From positions 5,618 to 10,862 of the forward strand of contig DLFY01000112.1 of the NCBI GenBank assembly GCA_002482415.1: a stretch of DNA of 5,245 bases, in the 5' to 3' direction. The notes below the pieces were generated by a model, which saw nothing but the letters and a program-made list of their open reading frames with translations, was not told the DNA's origin and did not search any database. The translations under genes were made by a program, and so were the position numbers. This document shows, one piece after another, positions 1-5,077 of the stretch (positions are counted from its first letter, which is position 1; every line of letters begins with the position of its first letter). Source of the stretch: Phycisphaerales bacterium UBA7708. Its GTDB lineage: Bacteria > Planctomycetota > Phycisphaerae > Sedimentisphaerales > Anaerohalosphaeraceae.

Positions 1-1
1 A

Positions 2-424
2 GTTCGTGAAGCCCCTGTATTGGGAACAGAGCCGCCCTATCAAAATCGGCAGGAACAGCAGGTCGGAGGGCTGCTGGATCGCTATGGAATTCCCTTCTTT
101 TATCAGTCCCCCATGCTGGTCATGAAGGAAGACAGGCACGAAATCTGGTACCCCACTTTCACCCTGCCGCAGTACGGGATGTCTGTCATCGATTACCACG
201 CACATCAGGATGACATTGCCGACCGGATTGCCGCGTATCGCTATAACCGGATCCCCGCCACGGTTCTGGGTCCAAAAGACTTGGATCAACCCAACTGGCA
301 GCAGGCACTCTATCACAGGCTCCGGCAGGAAGTCCTTCAAACCCCGAAATATTCCCTGGATCGGATCGTGTCGTTAGGCACTAGGAATGTGGCGCCACCA
401 AAGTACCAAATTCAGCGTCATTAA
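2..424 (+). CDS. 3' end of a gene with a PD-(D/E)XK-like, probably inactive, domain
   Basis: The frame is open from the left edge of the window and ends at TAA (422-424), giving about 140 residues. A TTG at 20 could be a start, but no ribosome-binding site precedes it in the visible bases, so I treat the gene as cut off at its 5' end. The protein runs QEQQVGGLLDRYGIPFFYQSP, then IWYPTFTLPQYG and SVIDYHAH, then a helix with AAYRYNRIPATVLGPKDL. This order (helix, short strands, YPxFxLP-yG, acidic strand, Y-N, ending in L-x-p-x-D-L) resembles the core of small nuclease-fold domains related to the PD-(D/E)XK group. In active members of that type one expects D in the YPDF motif and an (E/D)xK-like strand. 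Here the D is T and no lysine follows the aspartate, so catalysis looks doubtful. It may be a DNA-binding or regulatory domain of a longer protein. It converges on the ATPase gene with 22 bp between the stops. The fold call is from motif memory only. Confidence 0.6.
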   Translation, partial: VREAPVLGTEPPYQNRQEQQVGGLLDRYGIPFFYQSPMLVMKEDRHEIWYPTFTLPQYGMSVIDYHAHQDDIADRIAAYRYNRIPATVLGPKDLDQPNWQQALYHRLRQEVLQTPKYSLDRIVSLGTRNVAPPKYQIQRH

Positions 425-446
425 GACCTGTAATGCAATAATATTC

Positions 447-2543
447 TTACGATATATCCAGCCAGGTTAAGAGCTCCACAGCAGGTAATTCGGGATGATG
501 TCCGACCTGATCGATTGCCTTTTGGCAGGCGGACACCGCCTCCGGCGAGGTGGCAATCATGATCATCTTGTCATACTGAGATCGCTTAATATGACTCAAA
601 TTGGCCTTGATGTCGGATTTACCGGTCTCGACTTCAACGACAATCGTTTCGCCCGGGCGGACAGCCAATAAATCCACCGCTCCATTACCCTGGATGGGAT
701 GTTCGAGGGTCACTTCGTATCCTTTTTTCTCGAAGTAATGGCGGGCTTGAAACACCCACCAGCGATGCTCCAGACTTTCCCGCGGGACAGGGCCGGGATC
801 GATCTGATGGGCCAGCGCCGCCTGCCTGCCCTGGTCGGTCAATTGATATAATACCACTTGGCCGGAACGTGTGGCCAGGACAACCGCCTCAATGATCCCG
901 GCCGATAAAAGTGAGTCTTTGATGGCATTGCCCTTCCTGCGGGACAGGTTTAATCGCTGATATCGGGAGACGGTCGTAGAAAGGGATTGATTGACAATAT
1001 CCCAGATAAATCGGACTTCTTCTCGATTCAGATGATCTCTGGGCGGATGGTTTTCTGTATCAGAAGCTGTCTTTAGTTCTGATACATCAGGGGATGGTGG
1101 GCGGGGATATAGTGTTTGATTCATCTTATCGTTGCCGGGAATCGGTGAAATCACCGGAGTCATAATTAATGGAGCCTTATTCAAGGCGGTATCGGTGTAA
1201 TACCCTGCCATCTGCTCCCGGATTTGGCTATCTGACACGCAGCCTTCTTCAATTTCAAAACGGGGGATTTTAACCAGAAAGGCCTCCGGATATTCATCCG
1301 CCAGACGAACTACTGCAGTCCCTATGGGCAAGGTATTGAGAGCATCCTTTTGTTCATCGGTCAGGTTCATACTGGAGGCCATGGTCATCACATCGCTGCG
1401 TAATTTCTGGCTCAGTCCGACGGTGGCATAACTATTGGCAAAAGCCACTTTGGATAACAATGAGGCGGACTGGTCGACAAAGACATAACCCAGGCCGTAT
1501 TGACGGATCATACGGATAGTCGTCTCAAGAATGGATTCGCGGGTATCGTCGGTTTTTTTAAGCAGTAAATTATGTGCTTCTTCGAGGATAATCATGTTGG
1601 TTAAATGTTTTTTCGATCCCTGGGATAAGCGATAGCGATACAGGTATAATGTCAGCGCTTCTGAGAACATCACCTTGTCGGAGGCACTCGACAGGCCGTC
1701 CATTTCGAGGATGACATTGTGATCCAAAAGCTGGGCAATGTGGCTGTTATCCTGGGTATTAAGCACCTCGCCGAATTCGCCGTAACTCATGGCAAGAAGG
1801 ATTCGCTCGGCGGAGGCCTGCCAGAGAGCAGCCCTGCCTTTAAGGCGGGTGGTTTGCAGCCAGGCCAGAAGGTCTGAGATCGTCGGCCAGCGTGTTGGCC
1901 GGCCGTCAAAGATGCCATACTGACGATACAGATGATCCATTCCAGCAACCAACAAACTGATCACTCCCTCACCTCCCAGGTAGCTATTGGCAATGACATC
2001 GACAATGAGCTTGATCCACAGGTTGGGTTCACATCCTGTCGGCGGAATTAATGGATTAAATCGAAACGGCGACACATTCCTTCCGATGGTAAATATCTGT
2101 AAATCCTTATGCCGACTTAACAGGTCCCGATAACCTCGTTTCCAGTCCAGGGCCAGGATTTTAATACCATGATTCATCATCCCTTCCATCAGGACAAAGA
2201 CCGTATTGGTCTTGCCGCTGCCGCTGCGGCCGGCGACGATAATATGCTCTTTCAGACGGCTGCTTTTCAGATAGAAAGGATATAAGTCTTTATTCCCATA
2301 AGACACCATCCCTAGCTGAATATCACCGGCCTGTGAGAAGGTTTTAGGCGGCGGCGGAAAAGGTGACCGATCCGGCTCAAACGACTTGCCCAGATGTTTA
2401 GCCGCCAATAATTCTAACGTCTGTTCGATATCGGCCCGGTTTCGCAGGTTGGATTCAGATAAATAGGCCTTCCACAGGCGGTCTATCTTGGTACCCAGGA
2501 CCGGTTTTAATTGCCGGCACAGGATCTCGGTTCTGGAAATCAA
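447..2543 (-). CDS. HerA/FtsK-like ATPase fused to winged-helix and restriction-endonuclease-like domains
   Basis: This is a 698-aa cytoplasmic protein, probably a ring-forming DNA translocase with a nuclease module. Residues 1-95 are a leader with a Pro-rich stretch (60-67). Residues 96-440 are the ATPase: Walker A GRSGSGKT (105-112), the DWKRGYRD segment (133-140), and Walker B IILEEAHN (318-325) followed by helices rich in arginine, typical of HerA/VirD4-type proteins. Residues 455-505 are a Pro/Ser-rich linker. Residues 508-580 look like a winged helix (IKDSLLSAGIIEAV, then YQLTDQGRQAA). Residues 590-698 match a PD-(D/E)XK-type core: GAVDLLAV (D624), then VVEVETGKSD (E637, E639, K642). 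The usual ExK is ExE here. The TTG start at 2543 is chosen because GGAGGTG (2551-2557) lies 7 nt ahead and the codon overlaps the TGA stop of the upstream gene as TTGA, a sign of translational coupling. HerA-family ATPases work with NurA in end resection and with Sir2- or DUF4297-type partners in phage defence; a conjugation or processing role is the alternative. ATPase call is firm, nuclease call moderate. Confidence 0.9.
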   Translation of the reverse strand: MISRTEILCRQLKPVLGTKIDRLWKAYLSESNLRNRADIEQTLELLAAKHLGKSFEPDRSPFPPPPKTFSQAGDIQLGMVSYGNKDLYPFYLKSSRLKEHIIVAGRSGSGKTNTVFVLMEGMMNHGIKILALDWKRGYRDLLSRHKDLQIFTIGRNVSPFRFNPLIPPTGCEPNLWIKLIVDVIANSYLGGEGVISLLVAGMDHLYRQYGIFDGRPTRWPTISDLLAWLQTTRLKGRAALWQASAERILLAMSYGEFGEVLNTQDNSHIAQLLDHNVILEMDGLSSASDKVMFSEALTLYLYRYRLSQGSKKHLTNMIILEEAHNLLLKKTDDTRESILETTIRMIRQYGLGYVFVDQSASLLSKVAFANSYATVGLSQKLRSDVMTMASSMNLTDEQKDALNTLPIGTAVVRLADEYPEAFLVKIPRFEIEEGCVSDSQIREQMAGYYTDTALNKAPLIMTPVISPIPGNDKMNQTLYPRPPSPDVSELKTASDTENHPPRDHLNREEVRFIWDIVNQSLSTTVSRYQRLNLSRRKGNAIKDSLLSAGIIEAVVLATRSGQVVLYQLTDQGRQAALAHQIDPGPVPRESLEHRWWVFQARHYFEKKGYEVTLEHPIQGNGAVDLLAVRPGETIVVEVETGKSDIKANLSHIKRSQYDKMIMIATSPEAVSACQKAIDQVGHHPELPAVELLTWLDIS

Positions 2544-3142
2544 AGACTGTCACCTCCGGTATCCTCCAAGATCGCCATCTTGCGATAGGCAGATAAGTAA
2601 TTCTGGGCCTGCTCAGGCAGCAATTGTTTCAATTTGGAAATATCACTCCACAGGGCTAACCGTTCTTCCTGCTTCTGTAAATCCACCTCAAATTGACGTT
2701 TGGACAGCCCATAGACCTCACGGCTGTTGAACCAGACTCCCCCACGGCTGGCGACCATCGACAGCATGGCGCTATAGGCGTTGCAGGAAGACCAGTCCAG
2801 TTCGTACAGATTGCGATGGTAGATGTCATAACGTTTTCGGATCTGACCAATAATGTCGGATAGCCCCAGCCCGGCAGTCTCCTTTTTATCCGAGATCAGC
2901 GTCAGTTCCGGCTCGGCTTTGGGGATGGAAAAATACCCCCGCGCGATAATCTCTTCGACAGTTGGATGATGGATTGGCGGATTGTCGCGGATCAAATCCG
3001 AGGTAAAATCATAACGGCTTGAGGCTGAAGAAGCGGATTTGGGGGAGCCGAATGCGTACAGAAAGGCCCTGCCGGAGGCATAAAAATAGGGCACATAACC
3101 GGCTGTCGAAAGATCGAAATAATGGGTTGGATTTGCGTTCAT
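2540..3142 (-). CDS. Hypothetical 200-aa protein, partner of the HerA-like ATPase
   Basis: I do not recognise this family. The ATG at 3142 is supported by GAGGTGG (3147-3153) 4 nt upstream. The 200-residue product has an aromatic N-terminus (HYFDLSTAGYVPYFYASG, residues 7-24), a Ser/Ala-rich patch (33-42), a mid region with several hydrophobic segments too short and polar to be membrane spans, and a C-terminal helical stretch of roughly residues 146-190 (LSKRQFEVDLQKQEERL onward) with heptad-like leucines that could form a coiled coil. It has no signal peptide, P-loop or obvious catalytic motif. Its TGA stop overlaps the TTG start of the ATPase-nuclease gene by 4 bp, so the two are almost certainly translated together, and the protein is likely an accessory or targeting subunit. 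The leader contains two adjacent hairpins, one covering the ribosome-binding site, which suggests controlled expression. The real gene is confirmed by the operon structure and start signal, while its function is unknown. Confidence 0.8.
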   Translation of the reverse strand: MNANPTHYFDLSTAGYVPYFYASGRAFLYAFGSPKSASSASSRYDFTSDLIRDNPPIHHPTVEEIIARGYFSIPKAEPELTLISDKKETAGLGLSDIIGQIRKRYDIYHRNLYELDWSSCNAYSAMLSMVASRGGVWFNSREVYGLSKRQFEVDLQKQEERLALWSDISKLKQLLPEQAQNYLSAYRKMAILEDTGGDSL

Positions 3143-3146
3143 GGTG

Positions 3147-3173
3147 CCACCTCAATTAGCTCCTTTGAGGTGG
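3147..3173 (-). promoter_or_regulatory. Hairpin sequestering the ribosome-binding site of the ATPase operon
   Basis: CCACCTCAA (3147-3155) and TTGAGGTGG (3165-3173) are perfect 9-bp inverted repeats around a 9-nt loop. On the minus-strand transcript the 3' arm contains the GAGGTGG Shine-Dalgarno, ending 4 nt before the ATG of the 200-aa gene. The loop carries AGGAG. If the stem forms, the ribosome-binding site would be hidden. At DNA level the same symmetry could be an operator. The symmetry is seen directly; the regulatory role is inferred. Confidence 0.6.
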
Positions 3174-3191
3174 TAAATACGCTGGTATTTA
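3174..3191. repeat. Second inverted repeat abutting the RBS hairpin
   Basis: TAAATAC and GTATTTA form a perfect 7-bp inverted repeat around GCTG. It ends exactly where the RBS hairpin begins, so the minus-strand leader could fold as two back-to-back stem-loops. The arm is AT-rich and could instead be an operator half-site pair or part of the promoter, since TTTATAAA overlaps its right end (3188-3195). Confidence 0.45.
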
Positions 3192-3289
3192 TAAATGTTA
3201 TGCTTTTTGTGCCCACTGGAAAGTGAGGTTACTCAAAGCGCAGGATTTATAAAGTCCGGATTATTTCCGGAAATCTCGAGGTGAAATGA
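3187..3289. promoter_or_regulatory. Divergent promoter/operator region
   Basis: This lies between the minus operon (start 3142) and the plus-strand 61-aa gene (start 3290). ATTTATAAA occurs twice, at 3187-3195 and 3245-3253. Each contains TATAAA on both strands and could act as a -10 element, but no good -35 sits at the right distance from either, so transcription starts cannot be assigned. ATTTCCGGAAAT (3263-3274) is a perfect 12-bp palindrome just before the small gene's ribosome-binding site, and another TCCGGA lies at 3255-3260, 11 bp away. This pair is a plausible binding site for a dimeric regulator. Confidence 0.4.
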
Positions 3290-3475
3290 ATGAAACAAAT
3301 CACAGATAAAATCCTGCGGCAAATTGAGCGTGATGCCCGGCTCCAGGTCGCCCGGTTGTCCAAAGAAATCCTCAACGCCCCTTCCCAGCAGAAAGAAGCG
3401 ATCGCAGCCGGCATGGAGATCGAACGCTGGCTGGCCGACAGCTGCCAGGAATGCCTGCCTGACAGGAAATGTTAA
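3290..3475 (+). CDS. Small helical hypothetical protein, 61 aa, divergent from the ATPase operon
   Basis: The ATG is 6 nt after GAGGTG (3278-3283), and the ORF ends at TAA (3473-3475). An overlapping ATG at 3286 is in another frame and stops within seven codons, so 3290 is the start. The product is almost wholly charged helix (MKQITDKILRQIERDARLQ onward) with a long amphipathic pattern through about residue 50 and two cysteines near the C-terminus (SCQECLPDRKC holds three in all, at residues 52, 55 and 61). The tail could bind metal or form a disulphide, though three cysteines alone are weak evidence. I recognise no family. It is transcribed divergently from the ATPase operon across shared palindromes, so a regulator or antitoxin-like role is possible but is inferred only from position. 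Good start signals argue for a real gene, while its small size leaves some doubt. Confidence 0.6.
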   Translation: MKQITDKILRQIERDARLQVARLSKEILNAPSQQKEAIAAGMEIERWLADSCQECLPDRKC

Positions 3476-3541
3476 GCAGGGTAATATTTATCCGTGTATT
3501 TCACCCTCACCCTCAGGCTCGCTTATCTCTTATTTAACGTG

Positions 3542-3657
3542 ATAGTCTGACCTTCTTTTCACATCTAACTCCTTATTATATCGTTACTTCTCACGCTCAC
3601 TCCGTCTTAGAGTCTGACATGATCATTTATAGTCTGACTTGTTGTCCTATATAGTCT
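3542..3657. repeat. Cluster of ATAGTCTGAC direct repeats
   Basis: ATAGTCTGAC occurs at 3542-3551 and 3629-3638, with AGAGTCTGAC at 3609-3618 and a partial ATAGTCT at 3651-3657. The last three start 20 and 22 bp apart, close to two DNA turns, so a protein could bind them on one face of the helix. The core GTCTGAC is itself nearly palindromic (GTC-N-GAC). They may be operator sites or short iterons. There is no CRISPR-like regular spacing. Confidence 0.5.
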
Positions 3658-3673
3658 TCTTTTTTCGTTTTTT

Positions 3674-3785
3674 CTCGTGGCGACGAGCTTTGCGAGGAGC
3701 CTTCTTCTCCGTCCGTCGTCCGGCGGGGACGCGAAGCGGACCCGCTTCGGTGACTGGAGCGAAGCGAAAGTCGCCTGCCGAAGGC
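3674..3785. other. GC-rich block of nested inverted repeats, possible structured RNA
   Basis: Several stems can be drawn: CTCGT/ACGAG (3674-3678 with 3683-3687), CGAAGCG/CGCTTCG (3732-3738 with 3743-3749, loop GACC), GGTGACT/AGTCGCC (3749-3755 with 3769-3775, one G-U pair), GCC-GAA-GGC (3777-3785), and an outer CGGC/GCCG (3721-3724 with 3777-3780). Some of these are mutually exclusive. The word GCGAAGCG recurs in a stem and in a loop. A T-rich run lies immediately to the left. The block could be a small RNA, a palindromic repeat element or a remnant; no known RNA family is recognised. Confidence 0.35.
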
Positions 3786-3939
3786 ACTCGCCCCTCTTGC
3801 CTTCTCCTGCACCTAAGCCCCTCTACAAGCTCCCTGAACTGCCTTATAACCCCAATAACCAGCCCCTCAAAGCCCCCCCCTAATAAACCTGTAAATCAAA
3901 TCAATCAGCCCCCCCTCCATAATTGATCCAAACCTGGAT

Positions 3940-4536
3940 TCAACGATCCCAAAGCCCCCAGGCTTCTAATGTCGGCTTCAGCCGCTTCATCTTCCTGGCA
4001 AAACTGGCCTTCTTGAGCCTGTCGATCTCCCGCCTGAGCCAGATAGCACGCAGGTATAATCGTCCCAATTCCCGCACCTCAGGATGCATGATATCCTCCA
4101 GTTCCAGATACCCCATCTTGAGGTATTTGAGAACCTTATATTTGGCCTTTGAGGCAATCCTGTGATTGACTACCGCAAAGACCGCCAGGGTAAACCGTAA
4201 CTCCTCTTTCAACCGGTCGGCCTTATAGCGAAGCTTATCAAAGGAATACCGCCTTGTCCGCTCAAAATCCACCGTTGCAAACGCCCCGAAATCAACACGA
4301 CCCTGTTCGTCCAGATTCAGTCTGAAACCGTATTTGTCGCCGCGCTGCGTCAATGCTAAAATCGGCCCAAACTCCTGCTGCCAGACCATCCGTTCCAGCT
4401 CATCGGGATCTGCCAATTCCTCCTCATCCAGCCCCTGGATTGTTCCATACCGGCTGGGCCGCAAGACCTTCAACCCTGCCGAGACCGGAACGTCATCCAC
4501 CTCGGCTGATTCCTCGAATTCGACTGCCTGTTTCAT
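3940..4536 (-). CDS. Hypothetical 198-aa protein, acidic N-terminus and basic helical C-terminus
   Basis: I do not recognise the family. The open frame extends to 4581, but ATG at 4536 is preferred because GGAGG (4544-4548) lies 7 nt ahead. A second ATG at 4542 is too close to it. Residues 1-50 are strongly acidic (FEESAEVDD, LDEEELADPDELE). Residues 65-92 look beta-rich (DKYGFRLNLDEQGRVDFGAF). Residues 93-185 are helical and increasingly basic (SFDKLRYKADRLKEELRF, then WLRREIDRLKKASFARKMKRL), a pattern that could suit nucleic-acid contact or self-assembly. There are no cysteines, no transmembrane segment and no catalytic motif. It lies downstream of the 71-aa gene on the same strand, but a large palindrome between them may end that transcript. 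Its own leader has a long stem-loop 16 nt before the ribosome-binding site. The start signals and length make it a probable real gene of unknown role. Confidence 0.7.
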   Translation of the reverse strand: MKQAVEFEESAEVDDVPVSAGLKVLRPSRYGTIQGLDEEELADPDELERMVWQQEFGPILALTQRGDKYGFRLNLDEQGRVDFGAFATVDFERTRRYSFDKLRYKADRLKEELRFTLAVFAVVNHRIASKAKYKVLKYLKMGYLELEDIMHPEVRELGRLYLRAIWLRREIDRLKKASFARKMKRLKPTLEAWGLWDR

Positions 4537-4564
4537 GTTCATACCTCCGGACTTAACCCACCTT

Positions 4565-4600
4565 TTGGTCGGGTTGCCCAAACCTAAGCAACCCGGCCAA
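4565..4600 (-). promoter_or_regulatory. Leader stem-loop of the 198-aa gene
   Basis: A 13-bp inverted repeat (4565-4577 with 4588-4600) has one non-Watson-Crick position and a 10-nt loop, with core CGGGTTGC/GCAACCCG. On the minus strand it ends 16 nt before GGAGG. No T-run follows on that strand, so it is less likely an intrinsic terminator than a leader structure or protein-binding site. It matches in placement the stem-loop ahead of the 71-aa gene. Confidence 0.5.
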
Positions 4601-4616
4601 TTTATCTGTCTGTCAC

Positions 4617-4703
4617 GAAAAAGCCCCTCCAGCGGACCCCTCGATAAAGCTTTCCGGTCGAAGACCGAAAGCTTTACGATAAGGGGTCTGCGCGGGCTTT
4701 TTC
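4617..4703. terminator. 87-nt imperfect palindrome, likely bidirectional terminator or small palindromic element
   Basis: The ends are perfect inverted repeats, GAAAAAGCCC (4617-4626) and GGGCTTTTTC (4694-4703). Inside, GGACCCC pairs with GGGGTCT (4634-4640 with 4683-4689, one G-U), TAAAGCTTT with AAAGCTTTA (4645-4653 with 4668-4676), and CGGTC-GAA-GACCG closes the tip (4655-4667). The arms differ by a few bulged bases. On both strands the stem ends in GGGC followed by five T, as in an intrinsic terminator. It starts 33 nt past the stop of the 71-aa gene. It is unusually long for a terminator, so a REP-like or MITE-like element is an alternative, but I see no flanking target duplication. Confidence 0.6.
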
Positions 4704-4736
4704 AAAAAGACCTTCCCAGCCCCAGACATCCTGGAT

Positions 4737-4952
4737 TTAAACCTCCAGCAACTGCTCCCTTGTCGGTTCAACCACAAACGCCTGCCACCGCACCCCCTGC
4801 ATCTCCAAAACCAGCCTTCTACCCTCCCGGGAATGCATATCAATCGCACAACCCGGTTTTTTCAGCGGTATAATCCGCCTGTACTCAATATCGACGGCAT
4901 ACTCGATGCCTTCCAGCTTTACTAACGGCAGTAACCGTGTCGCAGCGTCCAT
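4737..4952 (-). CDS. Small hypothetical protein, 71 aa
   Basis: The frame is open up to 5060, but ATG at 4952 is the likely start because GGAGG (4960-4964) lies 7 nt upstream; the longer version would begin inside a T-rich region, without a site. The protein has LPLVKLEGIEYAVDIEYRRI (residues 8-27), then a P-x-C-x-I-D-M turn (33-39) and LVLEMQGVRWQAFVVEP (47-63), suggesting a compact, mostly beta fold without membrane segments. The L-x-G-x-x-Y-x-V-D-x-x-x-R pattern reminds me of widespread uncharacterised short proteins, but I cannot name a family. It has a perfect 11-bp stem-loop in its leader and a large palindrome after its stop, so it appears to be a single-gene transcript, divergent from the plus-strand gene at 5078. 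Confidence 0.6.
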   Translation of the reverse strand: MDAATRLLPLVKLEGIEYAVDIEYRRIIPLKKPGCAIDMHSREGRRLVLEMQGVRWQAFVVEPTREQLLEV

Positions 4953-4985
4953 TTTCCATCCTCCGAACATCCCCTTTTTTACCAG

Positions 4986-5015
4986 GGCGATTTGCTCACC
5001 CCAAAGCAAATCGCC
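4986..5015 (-). promoter_or_regulatory. Leader stem-loop of the 71-aa gene
   Basis: GGCGATTTGCT (4986-4996) and AGCAAATCGCC (5005-5015) are perfect 11-bp inverted repeats around an 8-nt loop. In the minus direction it lies 21 nt before GGAGG of the 71-aa gene. In the plus direction CCCC and then T-rich DNA follow after a few bases, so a weak terminator on the plus strand is possible, although no plus-strand gene precedes it. It may also be an operator shared by the two divergent genes. Confidence 0.5.
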
Positions 5016-5023
5016 AACCCCTT

Positions 5024-5070
5024 TTCTTTTTTCGTTTTTTCCGGTATAATCCGTCCCCAATTGTCGGGAG
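5024..5070 (+). promoter_or_regulatory. Promoter and ribosome-binding site of the right-edge gene
   Basis: A perfect TATAAT (5045-5050) lies 27 nt before the ATG at 5078. No good -35 hexamer is present 16-18 bp upstream, where the DNA is a T-rich run (5024-5041) that could act as an UP-like element. GGGAG (5066-5070) is 7 nt from the start codon. Confidence 0.55.
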
Positions 5071-5077
5071 AAAACCT

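Larger units (their letters stand above)
3476..3939. other. Gene-free stretch with short repeats, T-tracts and a GC-rich block
   Basis: No convincing coding sequence is present on either strand; the open frames here are low-complexity, lack ribosome-binding sites and overlap one another. From left to right it holds a ACCCTC tandem pair, three copies of an ATAGTCTGAC-type 10-mer, a T-rich run, a GC-rich block of potential RNA stems (about 3674-3785) and several C-runs (for example around 3875 and 3908). A 5-bp inverted repeat (3926-3939) follows the stop of the minus-strand 198-aa gene but has no T-tract, so I do not call it a terminator. Confidence 0.6.

Noticed and set aside
2488..2730. Plus-strand open frame of 80 codons
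   Set aside because: It lies over the junction of the two minus-strand operon genes, has no ribosome-binding site, and reads as antisense of well-supported coding sequence.
3540..3581. A GTG-started 10-codon frame on the minus strand with AAGGAG and TATAAT nearby, a possible leader peptide
   Set aside because: TATAAT directly abuts the AAGGAG, so the transcript would start too late to include it, and no gene follows on that strand for it to control.
3639..3926. Overlapping open frames in the GC-rich and C-rich stretch
   Set aside because: Low-complexity Ser/Arg/Pro translations in several frames on both strands, with no ribosome-binding sites; they follow base composition, not coding.
3476..3939. 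CRISPR array or tRNA gene
   Set aside because: The repeats are only 10 bp and irregularly spaced, and no cloverleaf with a T-loop or anticodon arm can be drawn.
4566..4581. Longer start for the 198-aa gene at 4581
   Set aside because: That start falls in the loop of the leader stem-loop and lacks a ribosome-binding site, whereas ATG at 4536 has GGAGG at the ideal distance.
4334..4873. Plus-strand open frame of 179 codons
   Set aside because: Ser/Pro/Thr-rich composition, no ribosome-binding site, and it runs through the 87-nt palindrome and antisense to two genes with good starts.
4866..5053. 12-mer CGGTATAATCCG at 4866-4877 and 5042-5053
   Set aside because: About one repeated 12-mer is expected by chance in a window this size, and one copy lies inside the 71-aa coding sequence.
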